Part shown: positions 13,606-28,353 of the stretch, one piece after another
Position numbering within the stretch: position 1 is the stretch's first letter
How the letters are laid out: each line of letters opens with the position of its first letter
Source: Adineta vaga
Lineage: Eukaryota > Rotifera
DNA length: 64,000 nucleotides
NCBI GenBank assembly: GCA_021613535.1
Contig: CP075493.1
Coordinates: 1,984,001-2,048,000, forward strand
Direction: 5' to 3'
Notes under the pieces: model-generated
What the model was told of the DNA's origin: nothing
Database searches by the model: none
The model's input: only the letters and a program-made list of their open reading frames with translations
Program-made: the position numbers and the translations under genes

Positions 13606-14958
13606 ATTCAGTACTACTTTTCATCAATCACGATATTTTATTTGCTAATATATACATATATATATGAACGATTCTCCATGCTTTTTGTGAAATTTTTTGC
13701 GAGTTGTGACTTCGATACGCCCAGCGCCGTTTTTTTTTTCGATATACATATTTAACTAATAAATATTTGTTTTTCTTTTCCATTAACCTAATTTTCATGA
13801 CATTTGAAGTATAAAGAATACGCCAGGTTGTGTAAACATAGCAGACGGTATGTTTAGAATGAAATGAAACAATAATAATAATAATAATAAGAAGAAGAGA
13901 GATTGTAGATCAGATAAAAATAGACAAAAAAGATTTTATATTCCTTATGTTTGAGCACAACGTCTTGTTGTTCTAATTTGCTATAGTAACAGTTATTGTG
14001 CATCATTTCGAGTAAACTGTTTCTTGAATAATTTGCCATTTATATGATTGACACTCTACTTGATATACTTGGGGAATATACAAATTAAGACAAGTGATAT
14101 GAATCCATGAAAAATGAAACTTAAGTAGATATATTGATCAATGAATTAAACTGTAGTATTGTAAATATTCAGATTTGACGAGGAATAGTTGGGAGAACAT
14201 TTTCACGATATAATTTAAAAAATGACCGTTTAGTTCAAAGAGATAAGTCTTCAAACTGAAGATTAACATTCAAGATAATTTCTCTCTATCTTTATTTGCA
14301 AAGAAAACGTTTTTGCTTTTTTTTGTCAAAACATTTTATTGTTTTGTTTACATCTTTTTTTTGCTTAAAGTTTGCGACAGATGAAAGAAAAAAGAGAAAG
14401 AAACAGGAAACAGTTACAATCTTTGTTTATGTTTTGATTCGATGATAGGGAGAAAGTATGGAGAAATAAAAAAATACACAGATACACACACATACAGATA
14501 ATATATATATATATACGCTTTTCTTTGAGAATAACAACACGAAGAAGAAAAAAAAGTACAGGGAACAAAATAGTTGGAATGGTATGTGTGTATTAAATGG
14601 AACAAAAAAGAAGAGAAAAACTAGGATAATATACTGGAAAATCTCACTGGTCCAGTTCTTGGATGATGTTCTTGGAAACTAAGATGATGATGATGATGAA
14701 GAAGAAACGAACGAACGAACAAACAGAAAAGAAAAGAAGAAAAATTACGGGTTTGGTTTTGCGTTAAAGAATGGGATAGAAACAATCACCGAGGTTCCAT
14801 GATGAGAATGATATTACAACAAATAATAAATAGAGTTCCTCCACCCAGAAAGAAAAAAGAAAAAGAAAAATATGAATATTCTCGTGAAGTCAAGTTCTGC
14901 GTGTGTTTTCGATTTTTCGATGCATGCTCAAATATATGTCTATGAATATTCACTGATT
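13606..14958. other. intergenic, two 3' UTRs facing each other
   Basis: 1.35 kb between the convergent arrestin (+) and B55 (-) genes. It contains an (AAT)n stretch near 13870-13890, a (TA)n run near 14503-14516 and (AACG)n at 14706-14720. Minus-strand frames at 14365-14605 are low-complexity and rejected. Confidence 0.5.
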
Positions 14959-17200
14959 CTAAGATGATAAGGTTGATGTTGAATCTTTTGCAATATATGT
15001 AAAAAGATTATGTGCTGTTGCAATAGCAATAATATTATTAGTTGGATGGTATGCACAATGAAGAATTTTTTTGGAAAATTCTAAACTATCAGGATTAATT
15101 TCATCCCGACGATTACGACGAGCTGACTGAAGCACCTTTTTAGATTTTAATAATTGTCGTGGACGAATAGCTTGTTCACGTGATGATTCAAATATTGCAT
15201 CTTTTTTTGATAAACGTGAAGTGACTTTAAATAAATTATGATAAGAACCGGTAAGTAAATGACTGAAATAAAATCGTAAAAAAGAAAAGGCTTTTTCACA
15301 AAAGTATGAAAATGAAACTTACTCATCATTTGGTGACCAACAACATTCAAATTTATCGAAAATACAATCATTTTCATATAAAACACATAATTTCGTACGA
15401 AGATATTCATGAATGGGATAGGTTTCAACTGGTTTATTATCCATTTGTAAATCCCATACTTTCAAATTGAGAAAATCTCGTGTTAGCATATATCTGCCTG
15501 AATGACTAAATTTAATATCACTAATCGACGAAATAATTTCCGAAAAGAAACTACGAGTTGTTGGATCTTCAGGTTCTTCGAAAACTGAATTCAACAAAAC
15601 AAAACAAAAAATAAAGAATGTAATTGGAAAGAAATCATCATACCTTTACAATGTCGATCACAAAGTGCTGATTGTCGCATATCGCAAAGACGTATAATGC
15701 CGCGAGAACTACTGTAGACAAAAAGATTGCATTCACGTGGATGAAATTCGGCACCGGTAATCACTTCAGTCAGATCTTCCATATTGGGTGGTTTTATATC
15801 CACAATATCTTAAGAAAAGAAAATATTCAATCCAATTATTAATATAGAATCTCACTAACAAGTAACTCGATATCTATGTTCATAGAATTGCTCATTAAGA
15901 TAGAATTATTCATCGATATATCTCGTGCATACATTCTTAGTTTTTCTCATTCTGTTTTTATGAGTTTTATTTGACTATTTTTAATTCAAAATTGAAGAAT
16001 AACAGTACAAATTTTCTCTCGAATGTAAAACGAGTTCTAATTATCTTTTTATTAGTCTTCAGGTGATTTCCGAGAGAGAGAGAGAGAGAGAGAGAGGAAA
16101 AGAAAACTTTTCAAAGAAAATCTATTTGATGTTAAAATATTCAGTAAAGCGTAGTTTACTTGATAAAATACAACTTTCTGCATGATTACTCAAATGTAAA
16201 GAAAGAACATCTCTTTGATTTCTAACAATTCAAGTGTTTTGAAAAGAAATATATATAAAAATAAAAGTTCAACTTACTAAAACTTTGATCTGTTACTTCT
16301 GTATGCCATAAATTAATTCGTAAATCGTCGGCAGATAAGAATGTTTCTTGGTCACTATTTAAAGATATTGAATTGATATGATATGTATGTGCATTACCAA
16401 AGACACGTTTAGGTGTTGCTTCAACCATTAATTCCATCGGTCTAGAATGGCGAAAAAAAACAAAAACAAAGATATTTGATTTGATGTCTCGTTTTGTGAA
16501 AGAATCATACCTAATCACTGGTATACGTAAATTCGTTAGTGTATCAGCTGAACGAATAATTCCATTATCATCACGTAAATTATATCCTTCAGCACGTTTT
16601 GTCTTTTCAGAAATTTTCCATAATTTCACAGTTTTGTCTAAAAGATTAGTTTTAAAAAGAGAAAATAATTATCAAATTAAATTCTTACCATTGGTTGAAA
16701 GAAGAAAATGTGCAGCATTTTTTCGTTTAAGCCAACGTATCTGATTGATTTTTTCTTCAATTTCCAAACTTTTTAAATAATCAAATTCGGGTTCATGTGA
16801 ATGAAATGTTATATAAACATTATATTCATTACGACGTTCTGATGTTTTAGTCTGAGAAAAATAAACAACAACAACAAACGACTTATTCTATTGTTTAAAT
16901 TATCTAATTTACTTGTTGTTCACGTTGAAATACAACAATTCTTCCGCCTTTATCACCTACAGCAAGGAATTCACCGTCTTCATTGAATTCAATGGTTGAT
17001 ATTAAATCAGCTGAAAACAAACAAATTTCCGAATAAATTCTCTTTCAAATTTCATCATTCTTACCTTCTTGTACTTCATCGTCAACTGGTCCTTTAACTT
17101 GTGATGGATACCATTCGAGTAGATCGCCATCACTGCTACTACCTAGGAACAAAATAGATTGAGAAAAATTCCTTTGTAAAATATTTCATATACTCTGCAT
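14959..17200 (-). CDS. PPP2R2A: protein phosphatase 2A regulatory subunit B55 (PPP2R2 family)
   Basis: Nine exons on the minus strand (17194-17200, 17065-17142, 16913-17010, 16689-16851, 16511-16637, 16278-16441, 15644-15808, 15323-15584, 14959-15262) give 455 residues; the human proteins are about 447. The WD40 propeller is easily followed: [104 protein letters not shown], then [11 protein letters not shown] near the end. The subunit directs PP2A to substrates including CDK sites at mitotic exit. The first coding exon has only seven bases (ATGCAGA), chosen because it brings the total to an exact frame; a longer upstream exon is possible. It is head-to-head with RPLP2, about 500 bp away. Choice of symbol among the PPP2R2 paralogues is arbitrary. 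Confidence 0.94.
16072..16096. repeat. (GA)n microsatellite inside a B55 intron
   Basis: An uninterrupted GA dinucleotide run inside the 469-bp intron 15809-16277, the largest intron of this gene. Confidence 0.9.
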
Positions 17201-17707
17201 ATCAACATCGGGTGGATAATCCAGCTTGATAATATCAATGAATAAGAATTAAAAGAGAAGAAAATATCGATTAATTTCGTAGAAAATAAGATTTAAATAA
17301 GTTTCGTGATATTAATCAATATAATCATTGGAATGTTTCGATCGAAAATAAAGATAACGTTATGACATCGAATATAGTCCAAACGAAGAAGAAATAGACG
17401 ATAAAACAGTAAGAAAAAAGAAAAAAAAATAAACAAAATCTTTTCCTTGTTCTTAAGTTTAATCTCATTCGATTGGTAAATAGAATGGACCAATCAAGAA
17501 ATGATTACGTTAGCATTTTAATGCAATCATGCAATACATTTTTGTCTTTCGTCGAGGTTTGATGTTTATTTCAATGATCATTATCAACAGTAATGCCTAT
17601 TAGATTTCATTTTGTGCATATTTATTTTCAAGAGAATTTATTTGATTATTCATATTTGTTTCTTTTTCAGACGCTTTAAAAAGTTTCGCGCCGATTTATC
17701 TATCGAA
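17201..17707. promoter_or_regulatory. shared divergent promoter region, B55 / RPLP2
   Basis: About 500 bp separate the two divergent start codons. On the plus side a T-rich acceptor (TTTCTTTTTCAG, ending at 17670) lies 38 bases before the RPLP2 ATG, which suggests a spliced 5' leader. No TATA box was identified. The plus-strand frame at 17612 and the minus-strand frame at 17293-17493 are not considered genes. Confidence 0.45.
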
Positions 17708-18131
17708 ATGCGTTACGCAGCGGCTTACGTTCTTGCAACACTTGCTGGTAATACCAGTCCTGATGTAGCAACCATCTCAAAAATTCTCGGAAGTGTCGGT
17801 GTTGATTGTGACAATGCTAAAGCACAAAAAGTTATCGATGCATGTAAAGGAAAGAATATCGATGAAATAATTGAAGAAGGTACCAAGAAATTATCCAGTT
17901 TACCAACTGCTGGCGCCGCTCCAGCAGCAAGCGAAGCTGCAGCTCCAGTAGCTGATGCAGCCAAAGGTGCTGCTAAAGCAGAACCAAAGAAGGAAGAAAA
18001 GAAGAAAGAAGAATCCGATGAAGAAGGAGATGATATGGTCTGTATTACGAAAAACAAAAGATTGAAAGTTTGGTTTGAAAAACGAAGGAAATGTTTTCTT
18101 TTTCTTTTAGGGATTTGGTTTATTCGATTAA
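17708..18131 (+). CDS. RPLP2: 60S acidic ribosomal protein P2
   Basis: Two exons (17708-18037, 18111-18131) encode 116 residues. The N-terminal dimerisation domain reads MRYAAAYVLATLAGN, then SKILGSVGVD and IDEIIEEGTKKLSSLP. An Ala-rich hinge and a charged KKEEKKKEESDEEGDDM segment follow. The second exon supplies only GFGLFD, the conserved C-terminus that contacts elongation factors on the ribosomal stalk. The start is fixed by homology; a longer in-frame ATG at 17612 lies before the leader acceptor and is not used. Codon use is less AT-biased than in neighbours, as expected for a highly expressed gene. AATAAA is at 18225-18230. Confidence 0.97.
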
Positions 18132-19308
18132 ATCTATCGTCCAACAAGCAAATTACACATCACCATCAATCGTACTTGTTACGATGGATTTTTATGTGTG
18201 CATGTGTGTTTTGTATTGTTATATAATAAAATAAGAAATTAATCAACTATTAACATCAATGAACATAAATTCTTGTAAATTAAAACAAAAAGCCTATCTC
18301 AATAGATGATACTATTGCAAGTAAAGATAAATTATATACGTAATTTTTAATTTATCATGAACGTAAATCAATTCTATACTATTTTAACAGCTTTGCTTCT
18401 TTTTTGTCTCTTCAAACACAATGACACGAACGTATTGAATTATTTTTAATTCTCTAAGAAAAACAAAGACGTTTCTCTCCTATATTTATTATCTAGAGCT
18501 AATAATACATGATACTCATAATAATAGAACGAAGTAATCATACAGAAATCATTTATATATTCACATTGCTTCAAAACTTTAGTAGAACTTCATAAATGAA
18601 CAATTGCACAACCCCGTGTTTTTCCCTCAGTGAAATATCTTGCGATTCAAAAATCTTTACTCTAATAACTTCTATTACGATCATCTTTAGTTTGATAAAT
18701 CTATTCTATTGAGATTTTGCTATTATTTCAGCTAACTTATACTACAGAAAAACATTTCCTCGGCTATGTCAACAAGTATTCGTCCTATCCTCATACGAGT
18801 AATTAAAGTCCTGACATAAGTATTCTTGTCAATATAAATGATCCATGTTTCCTTAGTATTATCTTTAAATATAACAATTTAATTGTCTACAAATGAAAAT
18901 AATGTTCACACATCGAGGATATTCCATCGAAATTTACTAAGTTATATTTGTCGTATTTCACACGGCACATCAAGTAATGATTATCCTATTACCCAACATT
19001 ACTGTAAGCAGATGTCGATGGCGTTTCTAACGACTAAATATCACATATAATTATTATCATCAGAGTTAAAGAATTTTCCAAAAAACGTTGTTTTTCATTA
19101 TTCCTTGGATAGACATACTTTTAAGTAATGTTTAATATTAGATTAATGCCGTTCTTCAAGGTTAGAAAAGTAATTCGATCTAGAATAGTAGATATTCATA
19201 TAGAATTTTCTCGTCTGATAATCTTCGAATAATATTCTTTTGAAAAAGAGAAGTTTTATTTCTTTGGACAATATAAAAATCAAACCTATAATTCAAAACA
19301 AACGAAAA
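18132..19308. other. intergenic, nothing recognised
   Basis: 1.2 kb AT-rich DNA holding the RPLP2 3' UTR with its AATAAA. No open frame with a motif, no RNA gene and no repeat was seen. Confidence 0.5.
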
Positions 19309-19626
19309 TTAAAGTGTCTCAGTAGTATTTGTCATGGATCGAGGACGTTTTTTTATGTAACGAAAATATTTTACCGAAATATTAATTGACGATATAACAA
19401 AGATCCAACAAATGACAATTAATAAGAAAGGTGCGGAGCCAATTAACATTCCGAAAAACCATTGATGAGTTTTCGTTTGATTGATATCAATTTGATTAGT
19501 TGTATTTGATGTCGATGAGAACCGAGGTGAAACCAATCCTATTGCCATGATATATAAGACACGTTTGTCAAAGCGTAAGAACTCTGTTTGTTGTCTCTTC
19601 AGTAAAGGAGAGAAAACGTCAATCAT
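19309..19626 (-). CDS. small single-pass membrane protein, hypothetical
   Basis: A 105-residue open frame. From an internal Met (residue 27) it reads as a short Asn/Thr-rich segment with two N-glycosylation sequons (NTT, NQT), one strong hydrophobic helix (about residues 62-84, PFLLIVICWIFVI) and a basic tail (KYFRYIKKRPRS). That is the pattern of a small type I/III membrane protein. I recognise no family. No intron is needed, but upstream exons on the minus strand are possible. The frame could be a chance opening, so confidence is low. Confidence 0.4.
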   Translation of the reverse strand: MIDVFSPLLKRQQTEFLRFDKRVLYIMAIGLVSPRFSSTSNTTNQIDINQTKTHQWFFGMLIGSAPFLLIVICWIFVISSINISVKYFRYIKKRPRSMTNTTETL

Positions 19627-19941
19627 TGGTAATTGGTTGGCTTACTCACTTCATAGAAACAAACATATGTAGTTATACAGAATGAGAAAAACGATGGGAA
19701 GAAGTCCTCGACTTTTTTCTTTCTTTCCACATCGTTTTTTAATAGGTTAAACGATTCATTTTTAGCGAACACATGAATGAATCAATAATTAATCACAAAT
19801 CAATGTAAATATATCAACTATTTGCTTCTTAAAGTAGTAAACTTTTTTAACTTAAACATGTTTGGTTTTAAAATTTGTCTTTTGAAAATGAAAAACCCAT
19901 ATTTGATGTTGCGTCATAACATTCCTGTTCATTTCCGTTCG

Positions 19942-20295
19942 TCATGAAATTTCATAATAACAAAGAATAGCCTTTTGCCATGACGTCAGCTGTGGACGTG
20001 TCATAACAGAGAAATGACGATCAACGTACACATATTTAAATATTCGCCAAGCAAATGAGTCATAAGATTGTGGTAAGAAATATTCATCAATTGATGGTAT
20101 GATAATATTCCAATCATCATGGTGTTCACGATATAGCAGAACAAAAGAAAAGAAAGAAGAAGAACAAAAAGAAAAAAAGAAAAACAAAGTACGTATGCGT
20201 TCGAAGTCTGTTAATGGTAGTATGTGCAGCGTTGTTTTTATTTTATGACGAAAAAGTAAATCAGACTTTCTATCATCAAAGAAATTTGAATGAAT
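19942..20295 (-). other. coding-like stretch, possible exon of an unidentified gene
   Basis: The minus-strand frame stays open for more than 110 codons from about 20295 down to a TGA at 19942-19944. It contains well-formed protein-like sequence (for example DDWNIIIPSIDEYFLPQ and DSFAWRIFKYVYVDRHF) either side of a Phe/Ser-rich patch from a pyrimidine tract. No in-frame ATG precedes the good part, so if real it is a 3' exon spliced to something upstream; I could not find a convincing partner. It may equally be a decayed gene. A consensus CRE octamer TGACGTCA lies inside it at about 19980. Confidence 0.25.
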
Positions 20296-20431
20296 CCAAA
20301 TTGTTTCACATCAACGAATACAACTCCTGTACAAGTAAATCAAAATAAGAACATATCACTTGCTTTTCTTTAGAAATATCAAAATAACTCGATAAGTAAA
20401 GTTTAGAGTACGAGAAAAAAAGTAACAATAA

Positions 20432-20453
20432 GATGATGATGATGATGATGATG
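20432..20453. repeat. (GAT)n microsatellite
   Basis: Seven perfect GAT units in the upstream region of the p38 gene, followed by a short ATTC repeat. Confidence 0.85.
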
Positions 20454-20717
20454 TCTATTCATTCATTCATTGTTATCGATTACTTTCATTTATAAATGTG
20501 ATTATTGATGTAAGAATAAGAGAGCAAATAGTTGAGAAAATGTTCTGCCGTTTGTACTCGATTCTTATTAAAGTCATTTTTATAGTGTTTCTTTTCTCCA
20601 TACGTGAAAGCGTCAAAGATTACAGAATAACCTTGTATCTTAACATTTACAAAATAAATATCTCTATTTATTTTTTAGTCACGTCGAACATCATTAAAAT
20701 ATCCACTGGATATTCGT

Positions 20718-23515
<2,798 letters not shown>

Positions 23516-24557
23516 TTTAAATCGAAAAAGAACGCGAACTTTTCTTACGATTAGTTTAGGGCTCTGTTTGTTGATATCTTCTTCTTATTTGTATTTTGTA
23601 TACACAATTATTGTGTTTACCTGTGTTAGTATCCTATTTGCCCTCAAGTCTTGTGTATTTTTGATACATCTCTGTTCCTTTTCATACAAATCTGTATGTG
23701 ATTTACATGTTTGTTCTGTTTATCTTTATCATTTTTGCGTTTTTTTATATCGGCATAGTCTCGTTGTCATTTTCTTTTATATATATATATATATTCTATA
23801 TGCTTCAATTTGTGAAGTTGAAAAGATAATACATAAATATTCTTCTTCAATGTGAAATTGGACACCATTATATCTTTGTTTGCGTATATTTGCAAGTATA
23901 ATGATGAGATTTTTGTGATATGAAAGAAGAAAATTCTATACAAATAATTCGTCATTACAATTGACGTTACAATGAGCAAAATTTTCTTTATCAATGGTAA
24001 ACGAAAGGGCAAAGTTTACTGGTATTTTTAATTAGAATTTTTTGATGAAAAATAACCCTTATCTAATATTCTCCGAACAAAACCACCGAAAACAGATATT
24101 TGCATACAAAAATATACACGTATCTAATTGATTTTCTTTCACGTTATTTTATGCTTTTTTAACTCACACGCGTCATTCTGATCTGTCATTGAATTGTATC
24201 ATGACACCCTGATATCATCCTCATTAACTGAGAACACAAGACATGACTTTATTTCCTTCTATTCTCACATGCAAAAATAAAAATGCACCGGAAGTTCACT
24301 GTAAAACAATAATGCTAGTCTTTCTCTTTGGAATTCCCAATAACACATTTATCATAATAAATATAAGATCGATCCTTTATTTAGTATTATTGAATTCAAA
24401 TCTATAAGAAAAATTCCAGTTCAATTCCTTTATCCTTCATTGAATATGCATATGACATGCGATCACTCGGTCCAATATATTCTATGCATGTTTTATTCAT
24501 AACCCATCATTGTTGGCAATGCAATCTATTCAAAATAAATTTCAAGTAAAAAATAAT
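23516..24557. other. intergenic, convergent 3' regions
   Basis: About 1 kb after the p38 stop. A (TA)n run lies near 23779-23794. The frames at 23499-23855 (+) and 23767-24012 (-) are T-rich hydrophobic artefacts. No gene recognised. Confidence 0.5.
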
Positions 24558-24822
24558 TCATTTTGTATGATTTAAAAATTTAGTTACCACATATTCGGGA
24601 ATGCCTAAACGTTTACACCAATTGATTAGTGCAGATGAATCAAGTAGACTATCCATATATTGAGTTAGATATTCATTCGGATCTACATTAGGAATCATAG
24701 TTCGTGAATAATTCGGTGTTATGACTATTTGGTGGATCATAAACAATGATAATTGTACCTGGTTGAGTTTGATTTTCATAATGTTGTGAATAATAATCTT
24801 CATAATATGCTGTCTGTGCCAT
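24558..24822 (-). CDS. small hypothetical protein with a possible 34-bp intron
   Basis: Exon 1 (24759-24822) starts MAQTAYYEDYYSQHYENQ, and exon 2 (24558-24724) continues with NYSRTMIPNVDPNEYLTQ and ends near LINWCKRLGIPEYVV. The two halves lie in different frames. A GT...AG segment of only 34 bp (24725-24758) restores frame and gives 76 residues. The alternative is a single-base indel, because the frame through the putative intron also looks protein-like for about 12 codons. The N-terminal part is Tyr/Gln-rich and the C-terminal part looks like a short helical domain. No family recognised. It lies 453 bp downstream of TOP1 on the same strand. Confidence 0.5.
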
Positions 24823-25275
24823 TGATGATCCTTCGAATTGTCAGTACAATGTCTCTGTGTGGGAAAAATTGAAATGTATTTATTTTGACAACGTAACGAA
24901 CAAATAATGATACAGGTGAAATAATGTTAGAGCAAAATGCAGAACGTGATATGAATCAATGCAAAAACAGTCGAACTTAATTGATTGATACTCGACTGAT
25001 GAAGAATACAATCATCTTCATTTTTGTTCAACAAAACAAACGAACGAATGCGTATATGTTATGTCCTTTTTTATTTCTTTGCAGACTCTCCGTCTTTAGT
25101 TTAGTCTGTATGAATAACATATTGATATGAGAACAAGACAGAAAACATTGTTGAGCGGTGAATAACAGACAAGCAAAAAAAAGAAAACGAAAAACAAGGA
25201 TATTCATGAACAGAGCGACTAAATCTCTTTATTTACTCGCATAATCATATTGAAATTTCGAAAAGAAAAAGGAAA
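24823..25275. other. intergenic, TOP1 3' flank
   Basis: 453 bp between two minus-strand genes; no exon-like frame. It probably contains the TOP1 3' UTR and the promoter of the small downstream gene. Confidence 0.5.
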
Positions 25276-28200
25276 TCACTCGTCATCTGAATTCTGCTGT
25301 TCTTCATCATCTTCTTCGTTATTGGTTTCATCGACATTACGTAAAACGATTTCACCTTCATAATTATAGAAATGATATTCCGATGTAGCCATATCAATAG
25401 CCCAACGAAATTTATCACGTTGAGTTTTCGAATAGATTTTTTCAATAGGTACTTCCCATTTTTTACACCTAAAAATAACATTGAATCATAAATGAACACG
25501 TTCTTTTTTTTCTGTAAAATAAAATTGTTCTTTACCATGCAATACTAATTCGAGGATCGAGATAATTTAATTTGGATGTTCCAAGTGCAATATCTTTATT
25601 TTCTTCACGATCAAGTGCTTGAACTTCAAGTTTTTTCAAAGCTTCTTCAGAACGTTGAACTTTCTTTTCGGCTTGTTCCATCTTTTTCTGTGAAGTTTGA
25701 CTTTTCGTATTTTTATATTCTGTTTTCGCTTTCTTATATTCTGAATTTTGTTCATCAATTTCTGCTTTCTTTGCATCAATCTTTACAAAAAAAAACAAAA
25801 TCGAATGTCTATCTACATTCTCAAATTTCAATTTGTCTTACTTTAGCTTTTAGTGTTTCCATACTTTTTTCAAATGTCTTTGGAACAGAACGTTGATGGT
25901 TACAAAGTAATGCTACTTGACGATTAGCACGATTATAAGCAAGAATTTTTTCCGGTACAGATGCCTTGGGCTCTGTAAGGGAATCCAGTTCATCTTGTAA
26001 TGTCTTTGAAGCGTTATACGTTCGAAAGACTTTAGCCGTAAGACCATCCATTAATTCACTTAAATATTGATTAAGACTTGATGTCTATTTTAACAAAGAA
26101 AGTTTTTTTTAAAAGAAAAAGAAAAAAATTTTCGTCTTACTTGAAGACGATCAAACAAATCATCATTATTGTCTTTATTTTCCATGAATAATTTCAAATT
26201 TTTATATACACGTGATTCAACACAGACTTTATTGGTGTATCTAAGTAATAGAATGAAATGTAAAACACTTGAGTGAATAAATAATAATGTATATTATTTA
26301 CCGGATACTATCTTTACCGAGAAAATCAAATTCCACAACATTCTCTCCAATTCCATCGATTTTATCGAATAATTTGATATGTTCAATTCGTAATGAACAA
26401 CAGCCAACTGTATCGGCTTCGTCTTCATCTTTTTCATTACCAACTCGAAGTGCAAGCTAAATAAATACAAAGAAGTTAATTTAATTCTTTGATTATTTGT
26501 TTTTCTGAATTACTTTATCGATAAAATAAAGTGCAACTGCACGTTGACGTATTCGCATTTCTTTACTTTTCCAATCAACTTGATAATTTTCACGTATTTT
26601 ATCAATAATTCGATGAAGTTTGCGAGCTTTTTCATATTTTTGCCAATCACGTTCACCCTAGAAAATTCCATTATGAAAAAAAAAGAAAGTATATCATTGA
26701 AATCAAACATACCTTAACACGTGATGATGCATTTAACATAATATATTTGTTATTTCCTCGAATATTTTCTGTCCACATAACTAACCATGAAACTTTATTA
26801 TCATGTCGAACTTCTTTCCAATGATGTCCTTCTGGTGGTTTTGGTATATGTGCTTCTCGGCCAATATTAATAATAATATCTTCTGGTCGGATACGTTTTT
26901 TGACACAACCCATTTTCGGATGTTCTCCACGACCACGAAAGAGACCAGGCGGTTCAATTTTATAATTGCCAACTGGTTGTCGATGTTTATCCCACATACA
27001 ATAACCATATTCTTTTCGTATTTTTTCATTTTCATCTCTCAATTTTTTCTTTTCTTCTTTACTCATTGCTTTCCGTTGTTCCGTTTGTTCTTTGAAATAA
27101 GTTGCAACCTGAGTAAAATCACATTTGCGTACATCTTTGATCAATTCACGTTCAGCTTGAGTCATCGATTTACGCCAATCAGTCATAAAATTTGTATTAA
27201 AAACTTCTTTCGATGTATAATCATGATCCAACATACGTGCATAGAAAGTCATGATTTCTTCGGCGGGATCTTTTAATTTCACTTCCGTACCTATAAGAAG
27301 AAGAAGAAGAAAAGAAGATGATTGGTTTTATGAAACAAATGTCCTTCGAATGAACGAACCATTATAGAAAAACTTGACATTGTGCGGTAAAGATTCATAT
27401 GGAGGTGGAAATAATGGACCTCTATGTTCGAGAGTTGTCCATTTACGTCCATCAGTATATTTTTCTTCTTCCCACCATCGCCATATATCTTCTTCTTCTT
27501 CTTTCTTTTTCCGTTTTCCACTTGGTTCTTTGGTTGGTGAAGATGTCGGAGTCACTTTTTCTTTTTTTATATTTGTTGTTGAGGCTGATTTGGAAAGTTT
27601 CTTGTTTAAAGTTGATGGTTTAATATCTGACTTTTTCTCTTTTTTCACAACGACTGGTGTGGTAGAATTGGATTTTCTTTGAGCATCTGCGTGATTTTTC
27701 GCTTTCTTAGCCTAGAATAATCAAGAAACAATGAAAGAATACTCTTCCAAGAAAGAAAAACTTACTAATGGAAGATCATCATCATCTTCTTCAGTATTTG
27801 TATTCTTTCGTTTTGGTGGCGATGGTTCTTTTTTAATAGTAATTAGCATTGTATCTGATTTCGGTTCTTTTTTTATCACTAGTGTTGTTACTTCCTTTTT
27901 AACCAGTGAAGTTCGCTGAGAATCTGTTGATTCAGTTTTAACTGTTGATATTTTCACCGAATTCGTAACTGGAATCGAATCTTTCTTTGTATTCAAAGAC
28001 GATAAAGAATGTTTACCATTCATTACTGCTGCTGCTTTTTTCGCCTATCAAATAATATCGAAACTACGTCATTGTGTAAAAGTCTTCTAACTTACCAATG
28101 GTTTATCATCATCATCCGATTCTTCACTGCTAGGTAAAACACGACTTTTTCGTTTCGATGGTGAATCATGATTGGAATCTTTTTTCTGAACATGCGTAGA

Positions 28201-28353
28201 TTTGGAATCATGACCATTGGATGTTCGTGGTAAATTATTGTTATTATGGAATTCTTTTTTCATCGATGTTGGAGATGTATTTGGTTGATTTTTCGTACCG
28301 TTATTATTTGTAGCAAGAATAACAGGTGAAAGTTTTGGACTTGCTATACTCAT
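25276..28353 (-). CDS. TOP1: DNA topoisomerase I (type IB)
   Basis: Ten minus-strand exons (28096-28353, 27766-28044, 27360-27711, 26713-27290, 26514-26657, 26302-26456, 26141-26240, 25842-26084, 25536-25780, 25276-25468) give 848 residues (human about 765). The enzyme relaxes supercoils through a 3'-phosphotyrosyl intermediate. The N-terminal 300 residues are charged and disordered with repeated Lys-Lys-Glu motifs. The core starts at [20 protein letters not shown] and contains KMLDHxYT-like '[13 protein letters not shown]', [42 protein letters not shown] and [14 protein letters not shown] coiled linker follows [13 protein letters not shown]. The C-terminal domain carries the catalytic Tyr in SKLNYLDPR. 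After the usual end (about [10 protein letters not shown]) there are about 35 extra, mostly acidic residues. The start is the first Met, in an unstructured N-terminus. Confidence 0.96.

Noticed and set aside
17725-18147. 140-codon open frame on the minus strand
   Set aside because: It is the complement of the RPLP2 coding exon; Ala/Ser-rich translation follows from the RPLP2 codons.
26803-27276. 157-codon open frame on the plus strand
   Set aside because: Antisense to a strongly conserved TOP1 exon; Phe/Ile-rich shadow translation.
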